From Kitagawia praeruptora (Eukaryota > Streptophyta > Magnoliopsida > Apiales > Apiaceae), in NCBI GenBank assembly GCA_037693485.1, contig CM075345.1, forward strand, positions 81,722,001 to 81,786,000: a stretch of 64,000 bases of DNA, given 5' to 3'. A program made the translations under genes and the position numbers. Of this stretch, positions 41,331 to 53,197 are shown in pieces. A model generated the notes under the pieces. It did no database searches. It worked only from the letters and a program-made list of their open reading frames with translations, and was not told where the DNA came from. Numbering within the stretch: position 1 is the stretch's first letter; each line of letters starts with the position of its first letter.

Positions 41331-42920
41331 AACGATCTAATCCTGAGATTCATACATGTAACACATAATCAGAGAGTTGCACAAATCTTAAAACCTATTG
41401 GTTTCCTCTAACAATTAATTAAAATTAATGCACTAATATTTAAACACAATAAGTATCTGGTACGCCACGATGGGTGACATATATACCACTTAAATTCGAT
41501 TAAATATTACTTCGGTCCTATTACTAAATAATACGCCACGTTAGGGTGGACTATATATTATTTTTCATAGCTAAGTGTATACCATTATCAAATCTTAAAT
41601 TAATAAGACCGGATGCCACCATTAAATATTTCAAATCAATAATCGATAATAGGATAATTCCCAGATCGGGGGGAGCATTGTCAAGAGGCATCACTTAAGA
41701 CCCCTTTCTAGACAGAATCATCCTTTCTCTCAATATTGAAAATCTATATTCAATAATTGGTACCCGTCTAATTAATCGAATTCTATGAAACTTGGTACGC
41801 CACGTTGGGTGGCATGTATACCTTTCAATATTCATAATTAATTTAGGAAGTTTGTCCTAGTAATATCCATAACACTATCTGACACCATAAATCATATGCC
41901 ACGTTAGGGTGGACAATATATAAGTGTTAAATTACATACAAACAATAATGGAGATCGTGGGATTTAATTCCTAATTAATTCCCTCACCCACTTAGAATTT
42001 ATTATTAAAAAATGAGGAATTTTAAAAATTAAATGGGGCCTATGTCGTTACAATTATGTCTAACTTGCATTCAAAATACACACATAATTTAACAACATAA
42101 AACATTTAATTAAAGCAATAAATAAAAAATCTATGTCCATGTCGTCCTAATTATGTTAAACATGCAATTAAAAATTACACACATAATTAACAACACATAT
42201 AATAATTATTTAAAGCAATAATTAAAAAATTAAATAGCAGAATTAATAATTAAAACAAAAATTAAATCCACTATTATGGCCCAAAAAAAAAATAACCAGC
42301 AGCCCCTCCTTTCGAATTTAGCCGGCCACTTGAAACAATTCGGAGCTGAAATTAAACAGAAACAGTAACATGTTAAACAAAAACAAGCCACTGCCATGTA
42401 CTCTTGTTACCACCGCACGCGCCTTTGGTGTGCGTGGTGACCACGCGGATATGGCACACACGGATGATGCACGAATCTTGTTTCCACTTTCCAGCTTCCT
42501 CGTTTCGTTCTTTCTATTGATCAGCCACCGTTCTAGTAATAAAACGAACCCAGCAGCTACGCAGCGATAATAATTTTCTCCGGTTTTGATTTTCAACCGA
42601 ACACAATTGTTACAAAAGATACCCAGATTTTTACAAAACCCATCAAACAATTACATAAAAAATAGATCTAATACAAAACTAATTTTGTAAAATCTATTCT
42701 AACACGATCAACCCTCGTGATTTACAACCACGATAAACCACGTGGAAACCAAACAAAATAACCACGATTAAACCACTGGGATCCAAACACATAATTAAAT
42801 ATACATGGCCATAATAGTGGATAACAACCTGCAAAACAAAATATACAAGCCTGCCACTATACACATGCATATATAATTACGACATGGACATTATATCAAA
42901 AATCGCAGAACCATATAACC
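41331..42920 (-). other. Array unit 1 untranslated leader
   Basis: The 1.6-kb leader between primer site and gag is unusually long. It holds four copies of a GCCAC...GTGG hairpin motif (41459-41922), AT-rich DNA, and a 110-codon minus-strand ORF at 42318-42650. That ORF is kept in unit 2 with two amino-acid differences, as expected from general similarity. No known protein is recognised in it. Confidence 0.7.
41459..41922 (-). promoter_or_regulatory. Four repeated hairpin motifs in the copia leader
   Basis: Motifs at 41459-41487, 41530-41559, 41794-41822 and 41894-41922 share the core GCCACGTTRGG(G)TGG. Inner stem GCCAC/GTGGC or CCAC/GTGG. Outer stem GGTA/TACC, AATA/TATT, GGTA/TACC and ATAT/ATAT in order, so the outer bases change together. 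In the second internal region they lie at about 48368, 50594, 50859 and 50959. A structured packaging or dimerisation signal is an inference. Confidence 0.6.
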
Positions 42921-42937
42921 TAGCTCTTGATGCCAAT
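42921..42937 (-). promoter_or_regulatory. Primer-binding site, array unit 1
   Basis: Minus-strand ATTGGCATCAAGAGCT next to the LTR end, a variant of the initiator tRNA-Met site. The same site occurs at 52001-52017 for unit 2. Confidence 0.8.
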
Positions 42938-44267
42938 TGTTGGGACAATCAGATCGTGACCCTGCGATTTTTGATACAATAAATTAACGAATACAAATAC
43001 AAAAGTCACCTTGTTAACGGTTGATTCCACGCTTTTCTATTGTATTCCCAAATTCCCTTGAGCGAAGTGTGGCCTTCGTCTCCTCAAGTTAACCTCTCTT
43101 CTTCCTCCTAGGTGGCTACAAAATCTTTTCTTAACCAACCCTAGCCAGAAGAGAATAAGAATATATATAGGGCTACAATAGGGATCATGGACAATTAGGT
43201 TAGGCCTCCCAATAACATTCTGAGCCCAGCCCAATGTCATTAAATATTAATTCAATCCACTAAAGAATTAATATTTGCATTACCTTTCCTAATACCGTAA
43301 TTTAATTAATTAATTCGGTTCCAATATTATTTGCTTATTAAATTCCCCATGTTTAAAATAGCGCATGCCCATTAATTATATAAATTACTGATAATTTATT
43401 TAATTAATATCTTTTATCCTTGATTATCCACTCAACCTTTATTTAATTATGCCGGAATAAATTCCACCTGCAGGGTTTCACATAATTAAATCTTTTTGAG
43501 CTTTCAAGGGGACATCATTAACCCGAATATTATCAGGACATGGATTCCTTCTATAAATAATATTCACCATGTATATAATTCCATCACCCAAAATATAATG
43601 ATATAATTCAAAAGAATTATTCATATATAAATCAAAGCATGTAAATAATATACACGTGTCAATTACTATATCCGGATTAAGAACCTAAGCATTAATAATA
43701 ACATAGAATCTTAGTTCTCCTTCTTAATCAGTATAAGGGAACAATTCTAAATTTGATCCTGTTCAATATACACAAAGTATACTAGTATTATTTATTAGTC
43801 AATATAAACTAATCTAAGGGGGTGTTTGGGGGAACTTTTTTTCAGAATAAGTCAACTTATTTTAAGACAAAGTTAGAGATTCCTAACTTTCCAACTTATT
43901 TTTCAACTTATTTTTGCAACTTATTGAATCTCAAACATACATTAAATACTTCTATAAATTTTTTTTATCAAAATATAAAATTTTTACCCGAAAATAAGTT
44001 CATAAGTCCATCTTATAAGGTGAGCCAAACAGGCCATAAATAATACTACAGCCATACCAGTGGATTGTCCAACACCACCTGTGCTGTGAACCTTGTTATA
44101 TTATATAAACCGTATTTAACAATCTAATATTCTGTATCCCATTTGATACTAGATTGTCCACAATATATAATATTAGACAACATGTAAACATTTAAATGAT
44201 TCTCAATAAAACTGGGCCAGAAATAAATGTATATACTTAAAATAAATATTTTCAGTATACACTAACA
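42938..44267 (-). repeat. Array LTR 2, shared by units 1 and 2
   Basis: 1330 bp because a 219-bp MITE plus its TAA duplication interrupts the standard 1109-bp LTR. It serves as the 5' LTR of unit 1 and the 3' LTR of unit 2. Confidence 0.93.
43818..44036. mobile_element. PIF/Harbinger-like MITE in array LTR 2
   Basis: It starts GGGGGTGTTTGG and ends CCAAACAGGCCA (inverse TGGCCTGTTTGG). It is flanked by TAA at 43815-43817 and 44037-44039, whereas LTRs 1 and 3 have a single TAA there. The TWA-type 3-bp duplication and GGNCTGTTTGG-type ends fit PIF/Harbinger-derived MITEs. No coding capacity. Confidence 0.8.
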
Positions 44268-44338
44268 ATCTCCCACTTATACTCAAAATATTTCAATGAG
44301 TATATCAGTGTTTATTTAATCCACTATTACATTGAAAA

Positions 44339-45661
44339 CTATGTGCCCATCCATCTGACTCCTATCGCTTCCACATGCTTGTCAAAAACCTTGGTTGGCA
44401 AGCTCTTTGTGAAAGGATCTGCCCGGTTGTCTTCTGATGATATGTGAGCCACAACTATGTCTCCTCGCTTTACGATTCCTCGTATGAGATGATACTTACG
44501 TTCAATATGTTTAGCTGCTTTGTGGTCTCGTGGTTCTTTTGAATTTGCCACAGCACCAGTGTTGTCACAATACATTGTCAGACTCCTAGGCAAATTAGGT
44601 ACCACATCTAAGTCCAAAAGGAAGTTCCTGAACCATACAGCCTCCTTTGCAGCCTCAGAGGCCGCCACGTACTCGGCTTCCATAGTAGAGTCTGCAATGC
44701 ATTTATGCTTTACACTCCTCCATATAACGGCTCCACCCCCCAAAGTAAAAACATATCCCGAGGTTGATTTCCTCTTATCTCTATCTGATTGGAAATCTGA
44801 ATCAGTATATCCCAAAGGAAATAGATATGAGGCCTTGTAAATTAACATATACTCCTTAGTCCTTCGCAGGTACTTGAGTATAGTTTTTACTGCACTCCAA
44901 TGTTCCTGACCTGGGTTTGACTGATATCTACTAACCATGCCTACAGCAAAGCAAATGTCAGGCCTCGTACATAACATAGCATACATTAAGCTTCCACATG
45001 CCGAAGCATAAGGAACTGCTTTCATGCTCTCTATATCCTTAGGTGTCGAAGGACACTGCTCCTTAGATAGAGCAACTCCATGTTTAAAAGGTAGAAAACC
45101 TTTCTTAGAGTTCTGCATGTTAAAATGAGCTAATACTTCAATAATGTAAGGCTCTTGAGATAAAGCCAACATCCTTTTCTTGCGATCCCTTATTACTTTG
45201 ATCCCAAGGATGTATGCCGCTTCACCTAAGTCCTTCATTTCAAATTGTTTGAACAACCATGCCTTTACTGATGACAACATCTTAACATTGTTTCCAATGA
45301 GTAAAATGTCATCTACATATAGTACTAGAAAAACCACTGCATTACCCTCACTTCTCTTATACACGCATGATTCGCTTGGACTTTGATCAAATCCATATGA
45401 CTGGACTGCCTGATCAAAACGAATATTCCAGTCCCTAGAAGCTTGTTTTAGTCCATAAATAGACCTCTTAAGCTTACAAACCAGATGCTCTTGGCCTTCT
45501 TTAATGAATCCTTTTGGTTGCTGCATATAGATGGTTTCCTCAAGACTTCCATTAAGGAAAGCTGTCTTGACATCCATTTGCCAAATCTCGTAATCGAGAT
45601 GAGCTGCTATAGATAAAAGAATCCGGATCGACTTAAGCATGGGTATATCCTTTCGCAACAA
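44339..45661 (-). pseudogene. Array unit 2 RT-RNase H
   Basis: 440 open codons with the same RT and RNase H motifs as unit 1 (YVDD present, STMEAEY, YCDNTGAVA). Upstream, a 43-bp deletion at about 45640 removes the stretch that carries the frameshift in units 1 and 3 and leaves the RT in a different frame from the polyprotein. Confidence 0.92.
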
Positions 45662-47873
45662 GTCGTGCTTTCCAGGCTTTCACCTTTTTGTCAGATCCTC
45701 TTTTCTTCTTGTAGATCCACATACTTCCAATGGGTTTTATAACTTTGGGTGGTTCCACGAGCTCCCAAACTTGATTGGAATACATAGATTCCCTCTCAGA
45801 TTCCATTGCCTTTTGCCAAAGATTTGCATCTTTATCTAGAATTGCCTGTTCGTATGTCCTGGGATCATCATCATGTTCACCAGAGACCAAGTCTGAAGAC
45901 TCTCCCAAAAACATGAATCTTTCAGGTTGTCGAACAACCCTCCCACTACGACGAGGCACTGGTGCAGTACTAGTGTCAAGTTGTGCATTTTCTTGTGGTT
46001 GTTCTACTTGTACTATTGGCACTTGGGGATTATCTGTCCCTCCCACTAATTCCTCTAAAACAACACTACTCATGGGTTTGTGGTTCATTATATAGTCTTC
46101 CTCTAAGAATCTGGCATTGGTGCTAACAATGACATCTCGATCCCTAGGACTATAAAATGAATAACCTTTAGTCCCCATTGGATAGCCTACAAACAGCCTT
46201 ACTTCTGTGCGAGATTCTAGCTTAGTCGCGTTCTTGTTAAGCACATGTGCTGGACAACCCCAAATCCGAATATGTCTTAGACTTGGTTTGCTACCAGTCC
46301 ACAATTCTATTGGAGTCTTGGGAACCGACTTAGAAGGTACCAAGTTCAGAAGGTAAGCCATTGTTTCTATAGCATATCCCCAGAATGACTTAGGTAAATC
46401 TGAATAACTCATCATTGATCTAACACTCTCCACAAGAGTCCGATTCCTTCTCTCTACTACACCATTCTGCTGAGGTGTGCCAGGTGTAGACAACTGGGAT
46501 GTAATCCCATTTTCTGATAAATAGTCCCTAAATTCTCCAAGAAAGTATTCGCCACCACGATCTGATCGTAGTGACTTCATACATTTTCCAAGATGTCGTT
46601 TCTCCGCACTTGCTTTGTACTCTTTGAATTTTTCAAAGCACTCAGACTTGCGACGCAACAAATAAATGTACCCATATCTAGAATAATCGTCAATGAAAGT
46701 GACAAAATACTCATAACCTCCTCTTGCTTGGATACTCATAGGACCACATAAATTAGTATGAACCAATTCTAATACTTCTTTGGCTCTATTCCCCTTTGCT
46801 TTAAAAGGCCTATTAGTCATCTTACCTTCCAAGCAAGATTCACAAACTGGAAATGGCTCCACTGCCAACAAGCCTAATGGCCCATCTACTACCAGTCTTT
46901 GAATTCTCCTCAAGTTAATATGACCTAATCTTAAGTGCCAAAGATATGTTTGGTTCAATTCGGAAGGTTTCTTTCTTTTGTTTGAGCTAGAAAGAATATT
47001 ATTAGATTCCTTTTGTTGCAGCATTGGTTGGATAGGATTAATAATATATAAATTGTCTTGCAATGTACCAGAACATATAACTCGTTTATTCATCATAATA
47101 GAAACATTACGATCCAAACAAACATTATAACCATCAATGGCAAGTTTAGAAACTGAAATCAAATTCCTTCTAAACGAAGGTACATAAAGACAATTGTTCA
47201 AAACCAAAATCATATCATCGCCAAAAGACAATGTAATTATTCCAACTACAACTACTGCTACTTTCGTAGCATCTCCCATGAACACATATATCTCGCCATC
47301 TCTAAGCATTCTGGTTTGCTGGAACCCCTGCATAGAGTTACAAACATGGTCAGTGGCTCCTGTATCTACACACCAAGTGATCGTAGATAAAGTCGCTATA
47401 TATGTTTCTGTAACTAGAGAAAGAGACATACCAGTATTGTTTGTCTTCTTAGGAAGAGGACAATCCTGTTTCCAGTGACCTGACTGCTTGCACCTGAAGC
47501 ACTTGCCCTTAGGCTTTTTCACAGCACCTTGAACTCCCACTGCATTAGCAACCTTTCCAGCTTTCCGTGTCTGAACCTTTTTCTTCTTCTTGCCTTTCGG
47601 CTTTGAGGAAGAAGCTTTCTCAGCCACATTCACTTGAACATTCTGCTTAAAGAGTCCTTCAGCTGCCTGAAGTTCTGTCAGAAGTTCCGCGAGACTGTAC
47701 ACCCTTTTGTTCATGGTGTAATTCAAGCGGAACTGCTCAAAACTTTTGGGCAGACTCATAAGGATGATATCGATCTGGGGTTCCCCATCAATATCAGCAC
47801 CAAGGATCTCCATCTCATTCAGATGAGACATCATCCTGAGAACATGATCCCTTACTGGTGTTCCTTCAGCCAT
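45633..47873 (-). pseudogene. Array unit 2 Gag (part)-protease-integrase-RT start
   Basis: 746 open codons continuing from the Gag fragment at 47874-48239. The only separation is an in-frame TAG at 47874-47876, where unit 1 has CAG. Zinc knuckle and protease DTGA are intact, and the integrase frame is continuous through to RT start, unlike unit 1. The first catalytic residue of the integrase is altered: VHTNLCGP instead of VHTDLCGP (codon 374 of this ORF). The other acids (SDRGGEY, NGVVERRNRTL) remain. It ends at KGYTHA because of the 43-bp deletion. Confidence 0.92.
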
Positions 47874-48239
47874 CTAAGTGTTCATTAAAGCCTTCATTGC
47901 TACTTGCCTAGCAGCCCTATTCTGTTCCCCAAAAAGTTCCTTGAGATTAAAGAGCATATCTGAAGCAGTGGCCATAGCCTGATGCTGATGCTGCAAAACA
48001 CCCGACATTGCTGCCAGAATGTAACATCGCGACATCTCATCAGCCTTAATCCACCGCTTATAATACTCCTTCTCACTTTCAGGAACATCTTCAGTAGGCT
48101 GATCTGGCTTGGGTTCATAAGTGCAAAATTTGTACTCCTCAGCAGTCAACACTATGTCCAAATTACGTTTCCATTCAATATAGTTTGGTCCAGTAAGTTT
48201 GTTATCCTTAAGTATGGTGAATAGTGGATTAAAGCCCAT
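47874..48239 (-). pseudogene. Array unit 2 Gag N-terminal fragment
   Basis: 121 codons identical in plan to the start of unit 1 Gag, ended by TAG at 47874-47876 (a C-to-T change). With the integrase change and 43-bp deletion this unit carries at least three independent lesions. Confidence 0.88.
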
Positions 48240-48436
48240 AATGATCTAATCCTGAGATTCATACATGTAACACATAATCAGAGAGTTGCAAAAATCTTAA
48301 AACCTATTGGTTTCCTCTAACAATTAATTAAAATTAATGCACTAATATTTAAACACAATAAGTATCTGGTACGCCACGATGGGTGACATATATACCACTT
48401 AAATTCGATTAAATATTACTTCGGTCCTATTACTAA

Positions 48437-50580
48437 TTTTTTTTTTTGCTAATTAAAATTTTTACCATAGGCAAATAAATTACATCTCTAGGGGCATACC
48501 CCGCGATTAGTAAACCATCCACCTAACGGAACCACATAGAATAAAAACATGCTAGCACAAAGCCAGCAGCCAAGATAAAAACAAACAGAGTTTAAAACAA
48601 AGCATGAAAAAAACACTGAGACCTTTACGGTCTCCATAACTTCATCAAACGAGCAGCTTAGAAGCGCTCCACTTTCTCCGAGATTACCTTGCCCTTGCCT
48701 CGTCCATGGTCAGCAAACGCCTCCACGCCAGGGCCGTGGAGGCTTGCAGCAGCAATAGTCCCATTTCCATCAACACAATGAGCTTTAGCAGCCATCTCCC
48801 ACTCTTCTTCATCCTCATCGTCTTCAACCAGCATGCCATAACCATCCGCAAAACCAAACAACATGCTCAAGTAATGCATGTGCCCACGCAGGGAGTCCTT
48901 TGTACTCTTGTTGAAGCCATCCATAGCCAGAGCTTTCTTTACCTTGCCAGCCTCACCCGAAGCTTCGACCACTTGAACCAGATTATAGTTGACTGTCAAA
49001 GAATCCATATCACCACCAGAGCGGCCAATCGCACTTACCTCCGCAAGCTCTTCATTCTGCCCCATCTCAGGAATGTTACCAGATGTGCTCTTTAAGCTCA
49101 CCTCAACATAGATTTCCTTGACTATAGCCGAAGCCATTGAGCCATAATAACTGCTCCCCAACTCAGTTAGGAAATCCTCAAGTTGGAGGGGAAGGCTTTG
49201 GCTAACTCCATCACCTGTACAGCCGAAAGCATTCTTTCCCTTATGATCAAGGGAGATTAAGAAAATCTTCATACTACCTACATCCAGTCCTGGACTAGCA
49301 ACTACCAGATTCCTCTGTCCATCCCAAAGTGATTGTTCCAACAACCCAGCATCCTTTAGCTCCTCCCTCATGCCTTGAATAAGAAGCTCGTCATCATCTA
49401 GCAGAATAGGTGGGGGGATTTCCTTCTTCCGAATGAAGCCACTCAATTGTTTGATACAATGCAAAGCTCTAGCACGGTCTGCCATCAATCTTAGCACAGG
49501 CTGGTCCTGCAGGTCGTTGATGGCCCTCATACTTATCGTCCCCCAAAAACTGGGGACCTCATGACCATTCCACATAATACAGTCCCTCAAAAGCACAATT
49601 ACTTTCAACGTAACGTTTAATTTCTCCTGAAGTTTTGTCGATTCCGACCAATTTCTAACAGGCATTCCAGTGTTCCCTTTCTCCAAAGCTTCCGGCACAT
49701 TGCCAAACATGGAAGCAGAACCATTGACTTCCACCTCATCTATACTATCCTTGTCTTTTACAGTTGCACCAACAAGAGTCTGCATAGCCTCCTTAACAGG
49801 CCTACCCGAAAGAGAGGCATTCTCATCAAAACAGTAGCCACCAACATCTTTATTTCCCAACCCAAATTGAGCCTCATCAAATTCCTTCACACTCATGACC
49901 ATCTCTTGAGTGTGACCAATTACCAAACATGTACCAGGCGTGTTCATCATATCGTTCTCCAGAGAGATTTTCTTTCTCTGCCAGGAGTCATTCATCAAAC
50001 CTTGGGTGCTCAGTAAAGTGCCCCTAGGAGAAACACCATCTTGAGCCGAACCTGCGTCCACCTCCATCTGGATGCGGCTTTCCTTCAAACACAAACAAGG
50101 CGTGCCTGTCATACTGTCTTCCATAGGAACCTCCTTTTGAAGCAAAGATTCACCCATCAATCCCTGGGTGTCCTGGATTGAACCCCCAGGAGCAACACCG
50201 TCCAGAACCGGATCTGAGTCCAGATGCGTAGCTTCATCCACCGTAGGAAGACCCATCAACTCTCGGAATACAGATCCAACAACTAAGAAGGGGGGCTGAG
50301 CCCCATCCACTAATCCAAATTCAAGGGGAGCACCGTCCTGGTCAACAGGGCATCTGGTTGAAAACCCATGAAGGTTAGAACCAGCCATCGTAGAAAGGGA
50401 ATAAGAAATTTGGGGGGGTGAGGGGGGACGAAGAGGGGTGTGAGTTCGTGAGTGGATTTGAATTGATCTGATGAGAAAGTGAATTAGAATAAGCGGCGGC
50501 TTTTAGGGTTTAGAGAAAGGTTAGAGAGAAGTTAGAGAGAAGGAAGAGAAACCGACTCTCATTTCTTGTTAGCTTAACTC
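48437..50580 (-). mobile_element. LINE-like retroposon, copy A (complete, non-autonomous)
   Basis: A 2144-bp insert with a poly(A) tail (poly-T at 48437-48447) and a 12-bp target duplication TCCTATTACTAA (48425-48436 and 50581-50592). A continuous copy of the target is seen in unit 1 of the array. The long, variable duplication and A-tail indicate LINE-type target-primed insertion. It carries one ORF and no endonuclease or reverse transcriptase, so it depends on a LINE elsewhere. It shares its 5' start (ATGAGAGTCGG) and 3' end (GGGGTATGCCCC... TTAATTAGCAAAAA) with copies B and C. Confidence 0.9.
48658..50388 (-). CDS. ORF of LINE-like retroposon A, unknown function
   Basis: 576 intact codons from the ATG at 50388, about 190 bp into the element. 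The product is acidic and not recognised. Residues 63-101 and 117-156 form an imperfect repeat with period 54, anchored on DGV-P and TQGLM and ending T-P-CL. Residues about 264-283 (IVLLRDCIMWNGHEVPSFWG) resemble short motifs in copies B and C. The C-terminus is acidic (VEDDEDEEEWEM), then basic. No zinc knuckle or RNA-recognition domain typical of LINE ORF1 is visible. An open frame of this length in a retroposon suggests recent coding use or recent arrival. Confidence 0.65.
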   Translation of the reverse strand: MAGSNLHGFSTRCPVDQDGAPLEFGLVDGAQPPFLVVGSVFRELMGLPTVDEATHLDSDPVLDGVAPGGSIQDTQGLMGESLLQKEVPMEDSMTGTPCLCLKESRIQMEVDAGSAQDGVSPRGTLLSTQGLMNDSWQRKKISLENDMMNTPGTCLVIGHTQEMVMSVKEFDEAQFGLGNKDVGGYCFDENASLSGRPVKEAMQTLVGATVKDKDSIDEVEVNGSASMFGNVPEALEKGNTGMPVRNWSESTKLQEKLNVTLKVIVLLRDCIMWNGHEVPSFWGTISMRAINDLQDQPVLRLMADRARALHCIKQLSGFIRKKEIPPPILLDDDELLIQGMREELKDAGLLEQSLWDGQRNLVVASPGLDVGSMKIFLISLDHKGKNAFGCTGDGVSQSLPLQLEDFLTELGSSYYGSMASAIVKEIYVEVSLKSTSGNIPEMGQNEELAEVSAIGRSGGDMDSLTVNYNLVQVVEASGEAGKVKKALAMDGFNKSTKDSLRGHMHYLSMLFGFADGYGMLVEDDEDEEEWEMAAKAHCVDGNGTIAAASLHGPGVEAFADHGRGKGKVISEKVERF

Positions 50581-52017
50581 TCCTATTACTAAATAATACG
50601 CCACGTTATGGTGGACTATATATTATTTTTCATAGCTAAGTGTATACCATTATCAAATCTTAAATTAATAAGACCGGATGCCACCATTAAATATTTCAAA
50701 TCAATAATCGATAATAGGATAATTCCCAGATCGGGGGGAGCATTGTCAAGAGGCGTCACTTAAGACCCCTTTCTAGACAGAATCATCCTTTCTCTCAATA
50801 TTGAAAATCTATATTCAATAATTGGTACCCGTCTAATTAATCGAATTCTATGAAACTTGGTACGCCACGTTGGGTGGCATGTATACCTTTCAATATTCGT
50901 AATTAATTTAGGAAGTTTGTCCTAGTGATATCCATAACACTATCTGACACCATAAATCATATGCCACGTTAGGGTGGACAATATATAATTTATATTCGTC
51001 TTAGTGTTAAATTACATACAAACAATAATGGAGACCGTGGGATTTAATTCCTAATTAATTCCCTCACCCACTTAGAATTTATTATTAAAAAATGAGGAAT
51101 TTTAAAAATTAAATGGGGCCTATGTCGTTACAATTATGTCTAACATGCATTCAAAATACACACATAATTTAACAACATAAAACATTTAATTAAAGCAATA
51201 AATAAAAAATCTATGTCCATGTCGTCCTAATTATGTTAAACATGCAATAAAAAATTACACACATAATTAACAACACATATAATAATTATTTAAAGCAATA
51301 ATTTAAAAATTAAATAGCAGAATTAATAATTAAAACAAAAATTAAATCCACAATTATGGCCCAAAAAAAAATAACCAGCAGCCCCTCCTTTCGAATTTAG
51401 CCGGCCACTTGAAACAATTCGGAGCTGAAATTAAACAGAAACAGTAACATGTTAAACAAAAACAAGCCACTGCCATGTACTCTTGTTACCACCGCACGCG
51501 CCTTTGGTGTGCGTGGTGACCACGCGGATATGGCGCACACGGATGATGCACGAATCCTGTTTCCACTTTCCAGCTTCCTCGTTTCGTTCTTTCTATTGAT
51601 CAGCCACCGTTCTAGTAATAAAACGAACCCAGCAGCTACGCAGCGATAATAATTTTCTCCGGTTTTGATTTTCAACCGAACACAATTGTTACAAAAGATA
51701 CCCGGATTTTTACAAAACCCATCAAACAATTACATAAAAAATAGATCTAATACAAAACTAATTTTGTAAAATCTATTCTAACGCGATCAACCCTCGTGAT
51801 TTACAACCACGATAAACCACGTGGAAACCAAACAAAATAACCACGATTAAACCACGTGGGATCCAAACACATAATTAAATATACATGGCCATAATAGTGG
51901 ATAACAACCTGCAAAACAAAATATACAAGCCTACCACTATACACATGCATATATAATTACGACATGGACATTATATCAAAAATCGCAGAACCATATAACC
52001 TAGCTCTTGATGCCAAT

Positions 52018-53126
52018 TGTTGGGACAATCAGATCGTGACCCTGCGATTTTTGATACAATAAATTAACGAATACAAATACAAAAGTCACCTTGTTAACGG
52101 TTGATTCCATGCTTTTCTATTGTATTCCCAAATTCCCTTGAGCGAAGTGTGGCCTTCGTCTCCTCAAGTTAACCTCTCTTCTTCCTCCTAGGTGGCTACA
52201 AAATCTTTTCTTAACCAACCCTAGCAAGAAGAGAATAAGAATATATATAGGGCTACAATAGGGATCATGGACAATTAGGTTAGGCCTCCCAATGACATTC
52301 TGAGCCCAGCCCAATGTCATTAAATATTAATTCAATCCACTAAAGAATTAATATTTGCATTACCTTTCCTAATACCGTAATTTAATTAATTAATTCGGTT
52401 CCAATATTATTTGCTTATTAAATTCCCCATGTTTAAAATAGCGCATGCCCATTAATTATATAAATTACTGATAATTTATTTAATTAATATCTTTTATCCT
52501 TGATTATCCACTCAACCTTTATTTAATTATGCCGGAATAAATTCCACATGCAGGGTTTCACATAATTAAATCTTTTTGAGCTTTCAAGGGGACATCATTA
52601 ACCCGAATATTATCAGGACATGGATTCCTTCTATAAATAATATTCACCATGTATATAATTCCATCACCCAAAATATAATGATATAATTCAAAAGAATTAT
52701 TTCATATATAAATCAAAGCATGTAAATAATATACACGTGTCAATTACTATATCCGGATTAAGAACCTAAGCATTAATAATAACATAGAATCTTAGTTCTC
52801 CTTCTTAATCAGTATAAGGGAACAATTCTAAATTTGATCCGGTTCAATATACACAAAGTATACTAGTATTATTTATTAGTCAATATAAACTAATCTAAAT
52901 AATACTACAGCCATACCAGTGGATTGTCCAACACCACCTATGCTGTGAACCTTGTTATATTATATAAACCGTATTTAACAATCTAATATTCTGTATCCCA
53001 TTTGATACTAGATTGTCCACAATATATAATATTAGACAACATGTAAACATTTAAATGATTCTCAATAAAACTGGGCCAGAAATAAATGTATATACTTAAA
53101 ATAAATATTTTCAGTATACACTAACA
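52018..53126 (-). repeat. Array LTR 3, shared by units 2 and 3
   Basis: 1109 bp, same ends as LTR 1, without the MITE found in LTR 2. Confidence 0.93.
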
Positions 53127-53197
53127 ATCTCCCACTTATACTCAAAATATTTCAATGAGTATATCAGTGTTTATTTAATCCACTATTACATTGAAAA

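Larger units (their letters stand above)
48240..52000 (-). other. Array unit 2 leader, interrupted by a LINE-like retroposon
   Basis: The leader lies at 48240-48436 and 50593-52000. The retroposon at 48437-50580 sits within it, between hairpin motifs 1 and 2. The 110-codon leader ORF recurs at 51397-51729. Confidence 0.75.
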
